Shown here: one piece after another, positions 8,421 to 18,293 of the stretch
Layout of the letters: each line of letters begins with the position of its first letter
How positions within the stretch are numbered: the first letter of the stretch is position 1
NCBI GenBank assembly: GCA_900550475.1
Contig: URSA01000001.1
Coordinates: forward strand, 248,001-312,000
Direction: 5' to 3'
Source of the DNA: an uncultured Lachnospiraceae bacterium
Lineage (GTDB): Bacteria > Bacillota > Clostridia > Lachnospirales > Lachnospiraceae
Length of the DNA: 64,000 nt
Program-made: the position numbers and the translations under genes
Notes under the pieces: model-generated
Seen by the model: only the letters and a program-made list of their open reading frames with translations
Databases searched by the model: none
What the model was told of the DNA's origin: nothing

Positions 8421-9293
8421 CTACGGTTCCTCGGCTGTCTGCTTCAATTCCATAATGACCAGTACATCCTCAAGATGCTCAAAATCCACTGCCGGCGTCA
8501 GCGTTCCCGATTTTGTCAGCTTATTGGAATCCAGACCGATGTCGCTTATGTACCCGATCAGAATATTCGGCAGATACTTGTCGCTGATATGGGAGGTCAC
8601 GACCTTGTCGCCGCTCACCACCACCCCTGCGCTGTCAAGAAGCTGCGAAAAACTGATGTTTCCCTGCTGCATCAATTCCAGATCCCCGGAGACGATCAGG
8701 TTGTCCCCCGTCGCCAGCACCTTTCCGCTGACATTGGAATTGTCCGAGATAATGGAAGTCACCTTCGCCCAGTTCGGACCCACGGCAATGATCCTGCCCA
8801 CCAGCCCGCCGTCCGCAATGACGTTCATGTCCACTGCCAGTCCGTCGTCGCTTCCCTTGTCTATGGTAAAGGAGTGATACCAGTTGCCGGAATCCCGGGC
8901 AATGATCCTCGCTCCCACCTTCGTATACTCCTCGTACTGCTTGTCCATCTTAAAAAGCTGCTGCAGGCTGCCGAGTTCGTACTTCTCCTGCTGCAATTGC
9001 GTGTTCTCCACAGTCAGCTCATCCACCTGCTGTTTAAGTGCGGCGTTCTCCTCCATGAGGGAACGGATCTGAACCAGCTCCTCGGAGCGCGTGGAAAGCC
9101 AGCCTCCCACATTACTGATTCCCCGCTGGAAAGGCACAATCACGTAACCCGCAACGGTATTGAGCGGCTTATTGAAAATATCTGTGCTGAAGGTCAGAAG
9201 CATCATGACCGTACACAGCACCGTTAAAATAAAAAGGAGATATTTACTCGGTATCGTAAATCTCTCCCCTCTTTTTCTGACGATCGGGCTCAT
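8421..9293 (-). CDS. mreC: rod shape-determining protein MreC
   Basis: Bitopic scaffold that links cytoplasmic MreB to periplasmic-side PBP2 and RodA. It shows a basic N-terminus, one membrane segment (about residues 18-40), a coiled coil (about 70-110, SLMEENAALKQQVDELTVEN) and the paired beta-barrel region (about 125-275) with GLAVDMNVIADGGLVGRI. The length (290 residues) is normal. Its ATG overlaps the mreB stop by four bases (ATGA), indicating translational coupling. Confidence 0.94.
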   Translation of the reverse strand: MSPIVRKRGERFTIPSKYLLFILTVLCTVMMLLTFSTDIFNKPLNTVAGYVIVPFQRGISNVGGWLSTRSEELVQIRSLMEENAALKQQVDELTVENTQLQQEKYELGSLQQLFKMDKQYEEYTKVGARIIARDSGNWYHSFTIDKGSDDGLAVDMNVIADGGLVGRIIAVGPNWAKVTSIISDNSNVSGKVLATGDNLIVSGDLELMQQGNISFSQLLDSAGVVVSGDKVVTSHISDKYLPNILIGYISDIGLDSNKLTKSGTLTPAVDFEHLEDVLVIMELKQTAEEP

Positions 9294-10300
9294 TTACTCA
9301 TCCCTTCGATTGCATATGCTACGGTTTTATAGTTATCGTCCTTGATGATTTTTGACAGTCCCAGCACCACGCTCTCAAGCGGGTTCTCGGATATATTGAC
9401 CTTAAGTCCCGTGCCTGCAGCGATACGCTCGGAAAGATGGCTCACCTGTGAAGCTCCGCCCGTCAGGTAGATGCCGTGTCTGTAAATGTCGGCAGCCAGT
9501 TCGGGGGGCGTGCGCTCCAGGATCACCTTGATATTGTCGATGATGGTGTTGAAGTGCTCGCGCAGGGATTCCTCCACAAGATCCGTGGGGATTTCTCTCT
9601 CCACCGGCAGTCCGGTCACGATATCGCGCCCATACACCACCGCACCTTTCTCCTCCTTTTCAAGGTCTTTCAGCATGATCTTTACGTTCTCGGCTGTCTT
9701 GCCGCCGATGATCAGGGAAAATTCCCGTCTGATCGCATTCTTTATGGCATCGTCAAACTTCAGTCCACCGACCTTGATCAGTCTGCTCAACACAATGCCG
9801 CCGAGAGAAAGGATGGAAATCTCCGTGGTATCGTAGCCCACATTCACCACAAGGACGCCCTGGGAGTTCTTTACGTCGATATCCATTCCGAGGCCGTCGG
9901 CAATTGCCTTTTCCACCACCATGATCTTGCGCGCTTTCACACCCGCATCCCGGATCAGATCGTAGAAGGCTCTCTTTTCCACCTCCGTCACATCCGTGGG
10001 AACCGCAATAAAGTAATCCGCAGGCCTGATATTTCCCTTCATCAGATCGCTCACAAAGTACCTGACGATGGTCTCCATATTCTTGATGTCGGCGATCACG
10101 CCGTTGCAGAGCGGATAAGAAATATGAATATTCGCAGGCGCCTTCTCATACATTTCAAAAGCGGAGTTTCCGTACGCGAACAATGTATTTTTGTTCTCAA
10201 TGGCGATCATGTTCTTTTCCACAAGAATCTGATCCTCGCTCCTGCTGTATATTTTGATATTGTTGGTACCCAAGTCAATACCGAATGTGTTGTTTGCCAA
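9290..10300 (-). CDS. mreB: actin-like rod shape-determining protein MreB
   Basis: Actin-fold ATPase that forms membrane-bound filaments and steers lateral wall synthesis. Phosphate 1 motif FGIDLGTNN is at residues 6-14; the second phosphate motif VNVGYDTTEIS and the adenosine motif YLTGGASQ follow. The full family length is present (336 residues). The start codon is TTG at 10300 (MANNTFG), with AAAGGGG eight bases upstream and no in-frame ATG nearby. Upstream is radC and downstream mreC, as in other Bacillota. Confidence 0.96.
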   Translation of the reverse strand: MANNTFGIDLGTNNIKIYSRSEDQILVEKNMIAIENKNTLFAYGNSAFEMYEKAPANIHISYPLCNGVIADIKNMETIVRYFVSDLMKGNIRPADYFIAVPTDVTEVEKRAFYDLIRDAGVKARKIMVVEKAIADGLGMDIDVKNSQGVLVVNVGYDTTEISILSLGGIVLSRLIKVGGLKFDDAIKNAIRREFSLIIGGKTAENVKIMLKDLEKEEKGAVVYGRDIVTGLPVEREIPTDLVEESLREHFNTIIDNIKVILERTPPELAADIYRHGIYLTGGASQVSHLSERIAAGTGLKVNISENPLESVVLGLSKIIKDDNYKTVAYAIEGMSK

Positions 10301-10319
10301 AATGACAACCCCTTTCTCT

Positions 10320-11009
10320 CTATAAGTATCCCTGTTCCTTAAAGCTCACATAATTGTTATCCCCAATTATGATGTGGTCTATGAGCGGCAGCTCAAGCTT
10401 TTTACCGAGCTCGGCAATACATGCCGTCACTTCCATATCCTCCCTGCTGGGCGTCGGGTCGCCGCTGGGATGATTGTGCAGAAGCAAAATGTTTACCGCC
10501 TCCGCCCTGAGTGCCTCCAAAAACACCTCTCTCGGTGAAAGCATGGACGTGCACACCGTCCCCTCCGAGAGCTTCACTTCCTTCAGAAGATGCCCCTTGG
10601 CATCCAGCATCAGAAGAAGCACGCACTCCCTGTTTTTGTGGCGCATGCTCTCCATGTAATATGCCGCCACCGATCCCGACCGTGTAAAGGAAAGCTGTTC
10701 GGCCGCCCGGGACTTTGCCATGCGCGTGCATAGCTCCATCACGCACTGGATCTGGGTAGCCTTCACCCTGCCGATCCCCTTGATCTGCAAAAGCTGCTCC
10801 ATGCCAAGGCGATGCAGCCCCAGCAATCCGTTTCTGCCGTAAGCTCCCGTGGCAAGAATACGCTCCGCCAGTTCCTCCGCGGCTTCCTCCCGGTTTCCCG
10901 TCCGGAGAATCACCGCAAGGAGCTCGCTCTCCGTCAGGCTTTGCGCCCCAAACTCCGTAAATTTTTCGTAGGGACGCAGATGTGTCTGTTTTTCTGTTGT
11001 TTTGTTCAT
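10320..11009 (-). CDS. radC: RadC family protein (JAB/MPN domain)
   Basis: 229 residues: a helix-hairpin-helix-like region (LLQIKGIGRVKATQI, about 80-95), then a JAB/MPN metalloprotease-like domain with the zinc-binding motif HNHPSGDPTPSREDM. The family was named for a DNA-repair role that has since been questioned, so the true activity is unsettled. The ATG at 11009 follows GGGAGAG. Its position immediately before mreB is conserved in Bacillota. Confidence 0.92.
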   Translation of the reverse strand: MNKTTEKQTHLRPYEKFTEFGAQSLTESELLAVILRTGNREEAAEELAERILATGAYGRNGLLGLHRLGMEQLLQIKGIGRVKATQIQCVMELCTRMAKSRAAEQLSFTRSGSVAAYYMESMRHKNRECVLLLMLDAKGHLLKEVKLSEGTVCTSMLSPREVFLEALRAEAVNILLLHNHPSGDPTPSREDMEVTACIAELGKKLELPLIDHIIIGDNNYVSFKEQGYL

Positions 11010-11059
11010 ATTCTCTCCCGCACCTTCGGCACGCGGAGCACAATCCCTCTATATGTGAA

Positions 11060-11299
11060 CTACCGGATAAACCGATAGATCACCAGCGCAATGATCACCC
11101 CGATCACACTGGCAATGTTGATCTGGATCCTGAGTCCGAAGGTGAGGATGATGAACCCGATGTCAAGGACAACCGGCTCGCTTAACCCGAAAGACTGTCC
11201 GTAGTTTAAAAAAGTGCCGTCGAAATATGTGCCGATAAATCTGCCGATCACAAAGCCGATCAGCACCAGTACGATAAATGTCCAGTTTACTTTTTTCAC
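11060..11299 (-). CDS. DUF4321-like small membrane protein
   Basis: 79 residues with two hydrophobic segments (about 7-24 and 47-75) separated by a short polar loop. The length, topology and position before radC-mreB match the DUF4321 family found at this locus in Clostridia. No catalytic motif is visible and the function is unknown. It is the first gene after the promoter at 11354-11382 and so probably opens the cell-shape operon. Confidence 0.75.
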   Translation of the reverse strand: MKKVNWTFIVLVLIGFVIGRFIGTYFDGTFLNYGQSFGLSEPVVLDIGFIILTFGLRIQINIASVIGVIIALVIYRFIR

Positions 11300-11353
11300 C
11301 TCTGTCCCCTCACTTCTCCCTGATCTTTTGAAATGCTTTCACATATGGGATTA

Positions 11354-11382
11354 ATTTTATCACAATTCATCTGTTCTGTATA
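11354..11382 (-). promoter_or_regulatory. promoter for the DUF4321-radC-mre-min operon
   Basis: On the minus strand: TATACA (-35, 11377-11382), 17-base spacer, then an extended -10 TGATAAAAT with TAAAAT at 11354-11359. The leader would be about 45 bases. It sits directly after the stop of the gene at 11389, and no other gap before mgsA is large enough for an obvious promoter. Confidence 0.5.
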
Positions 11383-11388
11383 CAAATT

Positions 11389-12690
11389 TTACCGAAAAAA
11401 TTTCGACACGATTCCCCTGTCAACCATGGATTGCAGGGATCTTAAAATGCCGAATTTCGCATGCTGCCAGGTAAGTCCGCCCTGAAAATAGACTGCGTAG
11501 GGCTCCTTTAAGGGGCCGTCCGCCGACAGTTCGATGGATGAGCCGGACACAAATGCCCCCGCCGCCATGATAACCTTGGCGTCATACCCCGGCATATCCC
11601 ACGGCTCCGGCGTCACATGGCTGTCCACTGGCGCTCCCGCCTGGATTCCCTGACAGAATGCAACAAGTGCCTCCGGCGACCCGAGCTCAATTGCCTGTAT
11701 GATGTCGTGGCGGCTCTCGCTGCCGTTTGGTATCACCCGGTATCCCAGCCTCTCATAGAGATTTGCCGCAAAGACAGCGCCCTTCAAGGCCGCCGCCGTC
11801 ACCGTGGGTGCGAGGAAGAAGCCCTGATAAAAATTGCTCAGTATGCCGAGGGATGCCCCCACTTCCTTTCCAAGCCCCGGAGAGGTAAGGCGGAAAGCCG
11901 CGTTCTCCACGCACTCCTTCTTTCCCGCAATATAACCGCCGATGGGCGCCAGTCCGCCGCCCGGATTCTTGATCAGGGAGCCAACCACCATATCCGCTCC
12001 CACATCCGTTGGCTCCATCCGCTCCACAAACTCCCCGTAGCAGTTGTCCACCATGCAGATCACATCCGGCTTGATCTCCTTGATAAAGGCGATCAGCCTG
12101 CCGATCCGCTCAACGGACAGAGTCGGTCTGGTCTGATAGCCCTTGGATCTCTGGATCGTAATTAACCGGGTCTTTTCCGTAATATTTTTTCTGATATTCT
12201 CATAGTCAAATTCGCCGTCCGGCAGAAGATCCACCTGACTGTAAGAGATCCCGTACTCCTTTAAGGAGCCCTTGGAGGGCCGGATGCCGATGACCTCCTC
12301 CAGCGTGTCATAGGGTTTCCCGACGGGGGAAAGCAGTTCGTCCCCCGGGCGCAGGTTGCTCATCAGCGCCAGTGCCAGCGCATGGGTTCCGCAGGTGATC
12401 TGCGGGCGCACCAGCGCATCCTCCGTATGAAAAACGGAGGCATAGACCGCCTCTAACGTATCCCTTCCCAGATCGTTGTAGCCGTACCCAGTGGTTCCCA
12501 AAAGACACGCCTCGCTCACCTGATGCTCCTGCATGGCGGCAAGCACCTTGATCTGGTTGTATTCCGCCGTCTCGTCTATGGCGGCAAAACGCTCCTTTAA
12601 CTCCTCTTGTATCTTTTCTCCGTACGCGTACACTTCTTCCGATATGCCGCGCTGTGCATACAGCTCCTTCAACGTTTTATTCTGACTCAT
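11389..12690 (-). CDS. ynbB: methionine gamma-lyase family PLP protein (YnbB, 'aluminium resistance protein')
   Basis: Fold-type I PLP enzyme of the Met_gamma_lyase (aluminium resistance) family; its physiological substrate is not established. Features are QITCGTHALALAL near residue 90, the VDNCYGEF aspartate motif, and the GSLIKNPGGG segment carrying the PLP lysine. I choose the start at 12690 (MSQNKTLKEL, 433 residues) because GGAGAG lies four bases upstream; the 32 extra codons before it lie inside miaA. It overlaps miaA by 14 bases. Adjacency to miaA is conserved in Bacillota. Confidence 0.9.
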   Translation of the reverse strand: MSQNKTLKELYAQRGISEEVYAYGEKIQEELKERFAAIDETAEYNQIKVLAAMQEHQVSEACLLGTTGYGYNDLGRDTLEAVYASVFHTEDALVRPQITCGTHALALALMSNLRPGDELLSPVGKPYDTLEEVIGIRPSKGSLKEYGISYSQVDLLPDGEFDYENIRKNITEKTRLITIQRSKGYQTRPTLSVERIGRLIAFIKEIKPDVICMVDNCYGEFVERMEPTDVGADMVVGSLIKNPGGGLAPIGGYIAGKKECVENAAFRLTSPGLGKEVGASLGILSNFYQGFFLAPTVTAAALKGAVFAANLYERLGYRVIPNGSESRHDIIQAIELGSPEALVAFCQGIQAGAPVDSHVTPEPWDMPGYDAKVIMAAGAFVSGSSIELSADGPLKEPYAVYFQGGLTWQHAKFGILRSLQSMVDRGIVSKFFR

Positions 12691-13675
12691 ACAACTCTCC
12701 GTTTCTTCCCTTTTCCTGCCGTCCGTCCCCTGCAAATGTCCGGTTGCAGCAGTCGCACAGATAGGAAAGGATTTGATTCTCATCATAGGAAAATGCCGGC
12801 TTGTCGATCCAGATCACTTCCTTCTCCCGGCGAAACCAGGTAAGCTGCCGCTTTGCAAAATGTCTGGTGTCCCGCTTGATCCGGTAGACCGCCTCCTCCA
12901 TGGAGCACTCCCCGTCCAGATATGCAAGCATCTCCTTGTAGCCGAGCCCCTGCATGGAAACCATGTCCCTTGTGCAGCCAAGCTCCTTCAGCCGCCGCAC
13001 CTCCGCCTCAAGTCCCGCCTCCAGCATGAGATCCACCCGTCTGTCAATGGCTTCATACAGCTTTTTCCTGTCATCATTCAGCACAAAATAGCAGGAGGCA
13101 TACCTGCTCTCCTTCTGCCTTTCACGCTCATTGTGCGCCGAGATCGGTTCCCCGGTCTGCTCATAAAACTCCAGTGCCCGGATCACTCTCTTTACGTTGT
13201 TTGCGTGAATGCTCTCCGCCGACAAGGGATCCACCTGCCGAAGCCTCTCATGGAGCGCCTCCGCGCCCTCCCTCCGGGCGGTCTCCTCCAGCTTTTTCCT
13301 GTACTCCGCCTGCTCGGAGGTCTCGGTAAAATCGATTCCGTACAGCACGGACTGGATATAAAATCCCGTGCCCCCCGTGAGAATGGGGATATGTCCCCTC
13401 CCATAGATCTCCTCCATCGCCTGTAAGCAGCGCTTCTGGAAGATCACCACGTTAAACTCGTCCCACGGCATCAGAATGTCGATCAGATGGTGTGCAACGC
13501 CCTGCATCTCCTCACGGCTGATTTTTGCGGAGCCAATGTCCATATACCGGTAGACCTGCATGGAATCCGCAGAAATGATCTCCCCGCCCACCGCCTTAGC
13601 CAGCGCGATGGAGAGCTTCGTCTTTCCCACCGCCGTCGGGCCGGTGAGCACGATCAATGGTCTTTTTGCTTCCAT
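12677..13675 (-). CDS. miaA: tRNA dimethylallyltransferase MiaA
   Basis: Adds a dimethylallyl group to N6 of A37 in tRNAs reading UNN codons, giving i6A. The P-loop GPTAVGKT is at residues 12-19. DSMQVYRYMDIGSAK (about 37-51) and GGTGFYIQSVLYGIDF are family signatures, and SMQGLGYKEM is near residue 240. The length of 332 is slightly above average. The start follows AGGAAGG. The next enzyme in the pathway, MiaB, is encoded nearby in the fusion at 19962-22595. Confidence 0.96.
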   Translation of the reverse strand: MEAKRPLIVLTGPTAVGKTKLSIALAKAVGGEIISADSMQVYRYMDIGSAKISREEMQGVAHHLIDILMPWDEFNVVIFQKRCLQAMEEIYGRGHIPILTGGTGFYIQSVLYGIDFTETSEQAEYRKKLEETARREGAEALHERLRQVDPLSAESIHANNVKRVIRALEFYEQTGEPISAHNERERQKESRYASCYFVLNDDRKKLYEAIDRRVDLMLEAGLEAEVRRLKELGCTRDMVSMQGLGYKEMLAYLDGECSMEEAVYRIKRDTRHFAKRQLTWFRREKEVIWIDKPAFSYDENQILSYLCDCCNRTFAGDGRQEKGRNGELYESE

Positions 13676-13683
13676 AATCCTTC

Positions 13684-15564
13684 CTACACAATCCGTTTGA
13701 ATTTCTTTTCTATCTCATATTTGCTCATGGAAATGATCGTAGGGCGGCCGTGGGGACAATTATACGGGTTGTCCAGCGTGAGCAGCTCGTCGATCAGTGC
13801 CTCCATCTCCGCATAGCTCAGCTCATTGTTTCCCTTTACTGCGGATTTGCATGCCATGGAGGCAAGTTTTTCCTCCACGACCGTCAGATTTTTATATAAC
13901 GGTCCCTCCGCCAGCTCATCCAGCACATCCTGAAAGAGCTCCTTCTCCTCGCAGCCGTACAGATCCGCCGGTACGCTCCTGAGAGCATATTCGCTGCCTC
14001 CGAAATGCTCAATCTCAAAGCCCAGCCTTGCAAACACCTCGCCATACTCGGAGAGCACCTGCTCCTCCTTTGCGGTAAGTGTCGCAACAATGGGCGGATT
14101 CAGCCCCTGGGAAACGATTCCCTTCTCCCTGTAATGCCGGATCAGCCTCTCATATTTTACCTTCTCATGCGCCGCATGCTGGTCCACGATAAACAGCTTA
14201 TCCCGAAAGGCGATCAGCCAGTAGGTGTCAAAGATCTGCCCCAAAATGCGGTATTCCTCCCGGTTCTTCTCTGACAGCATCTTCTCCTCGAACAGATCCA
14301 TCTGCACCGTTTTTTCGGCGGTCACAGATGCCTCCCGGTTCCAGACGGGATTGGGCATCCGGTCGAGAAGCTTCGGCATCTCCGCCTCATATTTCATCTC
14401 CTCCATGACCTGAAACTGCTTGGTGCGCACCTGTTCAAAGGGCTCCGGCACCGAGATCCTTTGCTTCTTTTCGGTGCGTTCCGCAGGGGCAGCCGCCACA
14501 GGGGATGCCTGCTGTGCTGTGCGTGCAGACTCCGGCTCTTTTTTTTCCTCCAGAAAGGTCTCCGGGATCATCTCCCGCCGCTGCAGCGTCTGTGCAACCG
14601 CCTGCGCCACCATGTGGTAGATTCCGTCGCTGTCCGAGAAGCGGATGTCCATCTTTGTGGGATGCACGTTGACATCCACAAGCGCCGTATCAATGGAAAA
14701 ATGCAGTACCGTAAAGGGAAATTTATGCTGCATCAGATACTGGCTGTAGCCATCCTCGATCGCCTTCGCTAAAAGGGTGCTCTTGATATATCTGCCGTTG
14801 ATATAATAGTTTTCAAAATTGCGGTTGGAACGGTTGAGTACGGGCTTTCCGAGATAGCCCGAAATCCGAAAGCCCTCCCCGCCGTCGTATTGTATCTCCA
14901 CCAGATTCTGGGAGATCTCCCTCCCATAGATCCGGTAAATCACTTCCTTTAAATTGCCGTTTCCCGAAGTATGGAATTTGATCTGTCCGTTCACAAGAAG
15001 CTTGAAGGACACATCCGGTCTCGACAGTGCCATATGCTCCATCAGATCCACGATATATCCGCCCTCCGTCTGGGGCTGCTTTAAGAACTTTCTTCTGACG
15101 GGCGTATTGAAAAAGAGATTCCTCACCAGAATGGTGGTGCCGTCCGGCGCTCCTACCTCACTGTACTCGATCTCCTTCGCACCCTCGCACAAATAGCGCA
15201 CCCCGGTCAGGGCATCCGCCGTCTTGGTGATCAGCTCCACCTTCGCCACGGCGCAGATGCTGGAGAGCGCCTCTCCCCGGAACCCGAGACTGCTGATGCG
15301 GTGCAGATCCTCCACCGAACTGATCTTGCTGGTGGCATGCCGCAAAAATGCCTTGCGCACCTGGGAGGCTTCAATGCCGCTTCCGTTGTCCGTCACGCGG
15401 ATGAGCGTGATGCCGCCCTCCTTGATCTCAACGGTCACGGCGCCCGCACCGGCATCCACCGCGTTCTCCACAAGCTCCTTCACCACACTGGACGGGCGCT
15501 CCACCACTTCTCCCGCCGCGATCTTATCGATGGTTCCCGAATCAAGCACATTTATTTCTGCCAT
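13684..15564 (-). CDS. mutL: DNA mismatch repair endonuclease MutL
   Basis: GHKL ATPase and nicking endonuclease of mismatch repair. N-terminal ATPase motifs: ELVENAVDAGA, DNGSGI and GFRGEAL. The C-terminal domain keeps the endonuclease metal site DQHAAHEKVKYE, the ACKSAVKGN motif and CPHGRP near the end, so nicking activity is expected. The start at 15564 (MAEINVLDSG, 626 residues) is fixed by GGAGAGGAGA just upstream. It lies 38 bases after mutS and 8 before miaA. Confidence 0.97.
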   Translation of the reverse strand: MAEINVLDSGTIDKIAAGEVVERPSSVVKELVENAVDAGAGAVTVEIKEGGITLIRVTDNGSGIEASQVRKAFLRHATSKISSVEDLHRISSLGFRGEALSSICAVAKVELITKTADALTGVRYLCEGAKEIEYSEVGAPDGTTILVRNLFFNTPVRRKFLKQPQTEGGYIVDLMEHMALSRPDVSFKLLVNGQIKFHTSGNGNLKEVIYRIYGREISQNLVEIQYDGGEGFRISGYLGKPVLNRSNRNFENYYINGRYIKSTLLAKAIEDGYSQYLMQHKFPFTVLHFSIDTALVDVNVHPTKMDIRFSDSDGIYHMVAQAVAQTLQRREMIPETFLEEKKEPESARTAQQASPVAAAPAERTEKKQRISVPEPFEQVRTKQFQVMEEMKYEAEMPKLLDRMPNPVWNREASVTAEKTVQMDLFEEKMLSEKNREEYRILGQIFDTYWLIAFRDKLFIVDQHAAHEKVKYERLIRHYREKGIVSQGLNPPIVATLTAKEEQVLSEYGEVFARLGFEIEHFGGSEYALRSVPADLYGCEEKELFQDVLDELAEGPLYKNLTVVEEKLASMACKSAVKGNNELSYAEMEALIDELLTLDNPYNCPHGRPTIISMSKYEIEKKFKRIV

Positions 15565-15602
15565 AGGTTCTCCTCTCCGGCCGTCCGTCACTCCCACTGC
15601 CC

Positions 15603-18266
15603 TTACTTGCCGACCTGCCAGCGGTTGATCAATTTGCTCTGCAGGCGGTACAGCGTATTCAGCGCATCGATGGGCGTCAGATTGCTCACATCGATCTCCT
15701 TTAGTTCCTTCAGGACGTCCTCATCCTTCACCGTGTCAAACAGGGACATCTGCGCCATGTCGACCTCGTCAAAATGCTCCGTCTTCCGCGCCCTGCCCTC
15801 TGTCTTGGTATCCACGGCGATCTGCTGCACCTTCTCGGTGATGTCATTGTCCAGAAGCTGATTGACAATCTCCTTTGCCCGGTCGATCACCATATCGGGC
15901 ACTCCCGCCAGCTTTGCCACCTGAATACCGTAGCTCTTGTCCGCGCCGCCTTTCACGATCTTTCGCAGGAACACAATATCGTCCCCTTTTTCCTTCACGG
16001 CAATGCAGTAATTGTTCACATTGCTCATCTTGCCCTCAAGCTCCGTCAGCTCGTGGTAGTGGGTGGCAAACAGGGTCTTGGCTCCCAGCAGCTTCCGGTT
16101 ACTGATATGCTCGATCACCGCCCACGCGATGGCAAGTCCGTCAAAGGTGGAGGTTCCCCTTCCGATCTCGTCCAGAATTAAAAGACTGTCCGCGGTCGCG
16201 TTCCGCAGTATATTTGCCACCTCGTTCATTTCCACCATAAAAGTGGACTGTCCGCTCGCCAGATCGTCCGAAGCACCGACTCTGGTAAAGATCCGGTCCA
16301 CCAGTCCGATATTGGCGCTTTTTGCGGGGACAAAGCTGCCGATCTGCGCCATCAGCACGATCAATGCCGTCTGTCTCATGTAGGTGGATTTGCCCGCCAT
16401 ATTGGGGCCGGTGATCACCGAGATGCAATGGCTGCCGTTGTCCAAAAAGGTATCGTTTGCCACAAACATATCATTGTCGATCATCCGCTCCACCACAGGG
16501 TGTCTGCCGTCCTTAATGTCGATCACGCCCTTTTCGTTCAGCTTCGGGCGGACATAGCCGTTTCTCTCCCCCACAAGGGACAGGGAGGCAAAGACATCCA
16601 GCTTCGCAATCGCTTTCGCTGTGCGCTGGATCCGCTCCATCTCCTCGGCGATAGCATCCCTGATCCTGCAGAACAAGTCATATTCCAGCGTGCAGAGCTT
16701 GTCCTCCGCATTCAGAATGGTGTCCTCTAACTCCTTTAATCTTGGCGTGGTATACCGCTCCGCGTTGGCGAGGGTCTGCTTGCGGATGTAATCCTCCGGA
16801 ACCAGCGCGGAGTATGAATTTGTCACCTCAAAGTAATAGCCGAACACCTTGTTGTATTTGATCTTCAGATTCTTGATCCCGGTTCTCTCCCGGTCTTCCT
16901 CTTCAAGCTGTGCAAGCCATGTCTTTCCGTCCCGCTTTGCGCTCCTGAGCCGGTCGATATCCTCGTCGAAGCCCTCCTTGATCATGCCGCCCTCCCGGAC
17001 GGAGATGGGAGGCTCCTCCTCGATGGCGCTTCCGATCAGGCCGCAGATATCCTCCAGTCCGTCGATCTCCTCCCTGATCTCACACAGAAGCTCCTTGTGA
17101 AAGGCGGAAAGCACTGTCTTTATGGGCGGCAGCATGGAAAGCGAGTTCCGAAAGGCGATCAGATCCCTTGGATTTGCCGTCTTGTAGCTGACCCTGCCAA
17201 GCAGCCGTTCCAGATCGTAGATGGGGTTCAGATATTCCCTGATCTCATCCCTTGTCACGGAGTCGGCGGACAACTCCTCCACCGCATCCAGCCGCTTCTC
17301 GATCTGTGCCTTCTCGATTAACGGCTGCTCGATGTAGCTGCGAAGCAGTCTGCCTCCCATGGCGGTCTTGGTGCGGTCCAGCACCCATAAAAGAGAACCT
17401 CTCTTCTGTTTCTCCCTGAGAGTTTCCGCCAGCTCCAGATTTCTTCTGGTGGAGCTGTCAAGCAGCATGAATTTGCTGGCAAGATAGGGATAAATGTGGC
17501 TCAAATGATGCAGAGAGGTCTTCTGTGTCTCATAGAGGTACAACAAAAGCGCCCCCGCCGCGATCACGCCCGTGGGGAAATCCTCCACGCCAAGTCCGAT
17601 GAGCGTGTTCACACGGAAATGCTTCATCAGGCATCTCTTCGCCGCCTCGTCGTCAAAATAGTGAGGCTCCAGCGCATAAACCGAGATTCCCAGTCTTTCG
17701 CGCAGATCCTCCACATCGATGCTGCTGACTAAAAAGGCGTCGTTGCAGATGATCTCCTTGGGCTGGTATTTCATCATCTCGTCCACCAGCTTCTTCAAAT
17801 CATCCACCTCGGTCACAAAGAAGTCTCCCGTGGTGACATCTGCAAAGGAAAGCCCGATGCCGGTCTGCATGTAGGTAATGCACATCAGGAAGTTGTTCTT
17901 GTTTTCGTCCATGGCATTGGTATCCAGATTGGTGCCCGGCGTCACGATCCTGACGACCTCCCGCTTGACCAGTCCCTTGGCAAGCTTGGGATCTTCCACC
18001 TGCTCGCAGATCGCCACCTTGTAGCCCTTGCTGACCAGCTTGTTCAGATAGCCCTCCACGGCGTGGTAGGGCACGCCGCACATGGGAGCCCTCTCCTCCT
18101 GCCCGCAGTCCTTCCCCGTCAGGGTGATCTCAAGCTCCTTGGACGCCGTGAGCGCATCCTCAAAGAACATCTCGTAGAAATCGCCCAGCCTGTAAAAAAG
18201 AATACAGTCGGGATATTCCTTTTTCGTCTCCAGATACTTCTGCATCATGGGTGTATATTCAGCCAC
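15603..18266 (-). CDS. mutS: DNA mismatch recognition protein MutS
   Basis: Mismatch-binding ATPase. The mismatch-wedge motif FYEMF lies near residue 30. The clamp and lever regions follow, then the C-terminal ATPase with GPNMAGKST, ILDEIGRGTSTFDG and FATHYHEL. At 887 residues it is complete. The start codon is GTG at 18266 with AGGAG about eight bases upstream. It forms a mutS-mutL-miaA unit with its neighbours. Confidence 0.97.
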   Translation of the reverse strand: MAEYTPMMQKYLETKKEYPDCILFYRLGDFYEMFFEDALTASKELEITLTGKDCGQEERAPMCGVPYHAVEGYLNKLVSKGYKVAICEQVEDPKLAKGLVKREVVRIVTPGTNLDTNAMDENKNNFLMCITYMQTGIGLSFADVTTGDFFVTEVDDLKKLVDEMMKYQPKEIICNDAFLVSSIDVEDLRERLGISVYALEPHYFDDEAAKRCLMKHFRVNTLIGLGVEDFPTGVIAAGALLLYLYETQKTSLHHLSHIYPYLASKFMLLDSSTRRNLELAETLREKQKRGSLLWVLDRTKTAMGGRLLRSYIEQPLIEKAQIEKRLDAVEELSADSVTRDEIREYLNPIYDLERLLGRVSYKTANPRDLIAFRNSLSMLPPIKTVLSAFHKELLCEIREEIDGLEDICGLIGSAIEEEPPISVREGGMIKEGFDEDIDRLRSAKRDGKTWLAQLEEEDRERTGIKNLKIKYNKVFGYYFEVTNSYSALVPEDYIRKQTLANAERYTTPRLKELEDTILNAEDKLCTLEYDLFCRIRDAIAEEMERIQRTAKAIAKLDVFASLSLVGERNGYVRPKLNEKGVIDIKDGRHPVVERMIDNDMFVANDTFLDNGSHCISVITGPNMAGKSTYMRQTALIVLMAQIGSFVPAKSANIGLVDRIFTRVGASDDLASGQSTFMVEMNEVANILRNATADSLLILDEIGRGTSTFDGLAIAWAVIEHISNRKLLGAKTLFATHYHELTELEGKMSNVNNYCIAVKEKGDDIVFLRKIVKGGADKSYGIQVAKLAGVPDMVIDRAKEIVNQLLDNDITEKVQQIAVDTKTEGRARKTEHFDEVDMAQMSLFDTVKDEDVLKELKEIDVSNLTPIDALNTLYRLQSKLINRWQVGK

Positions 18267-18293
18267 TTTTTTTCTCCTGTTTCTTACATTTGG

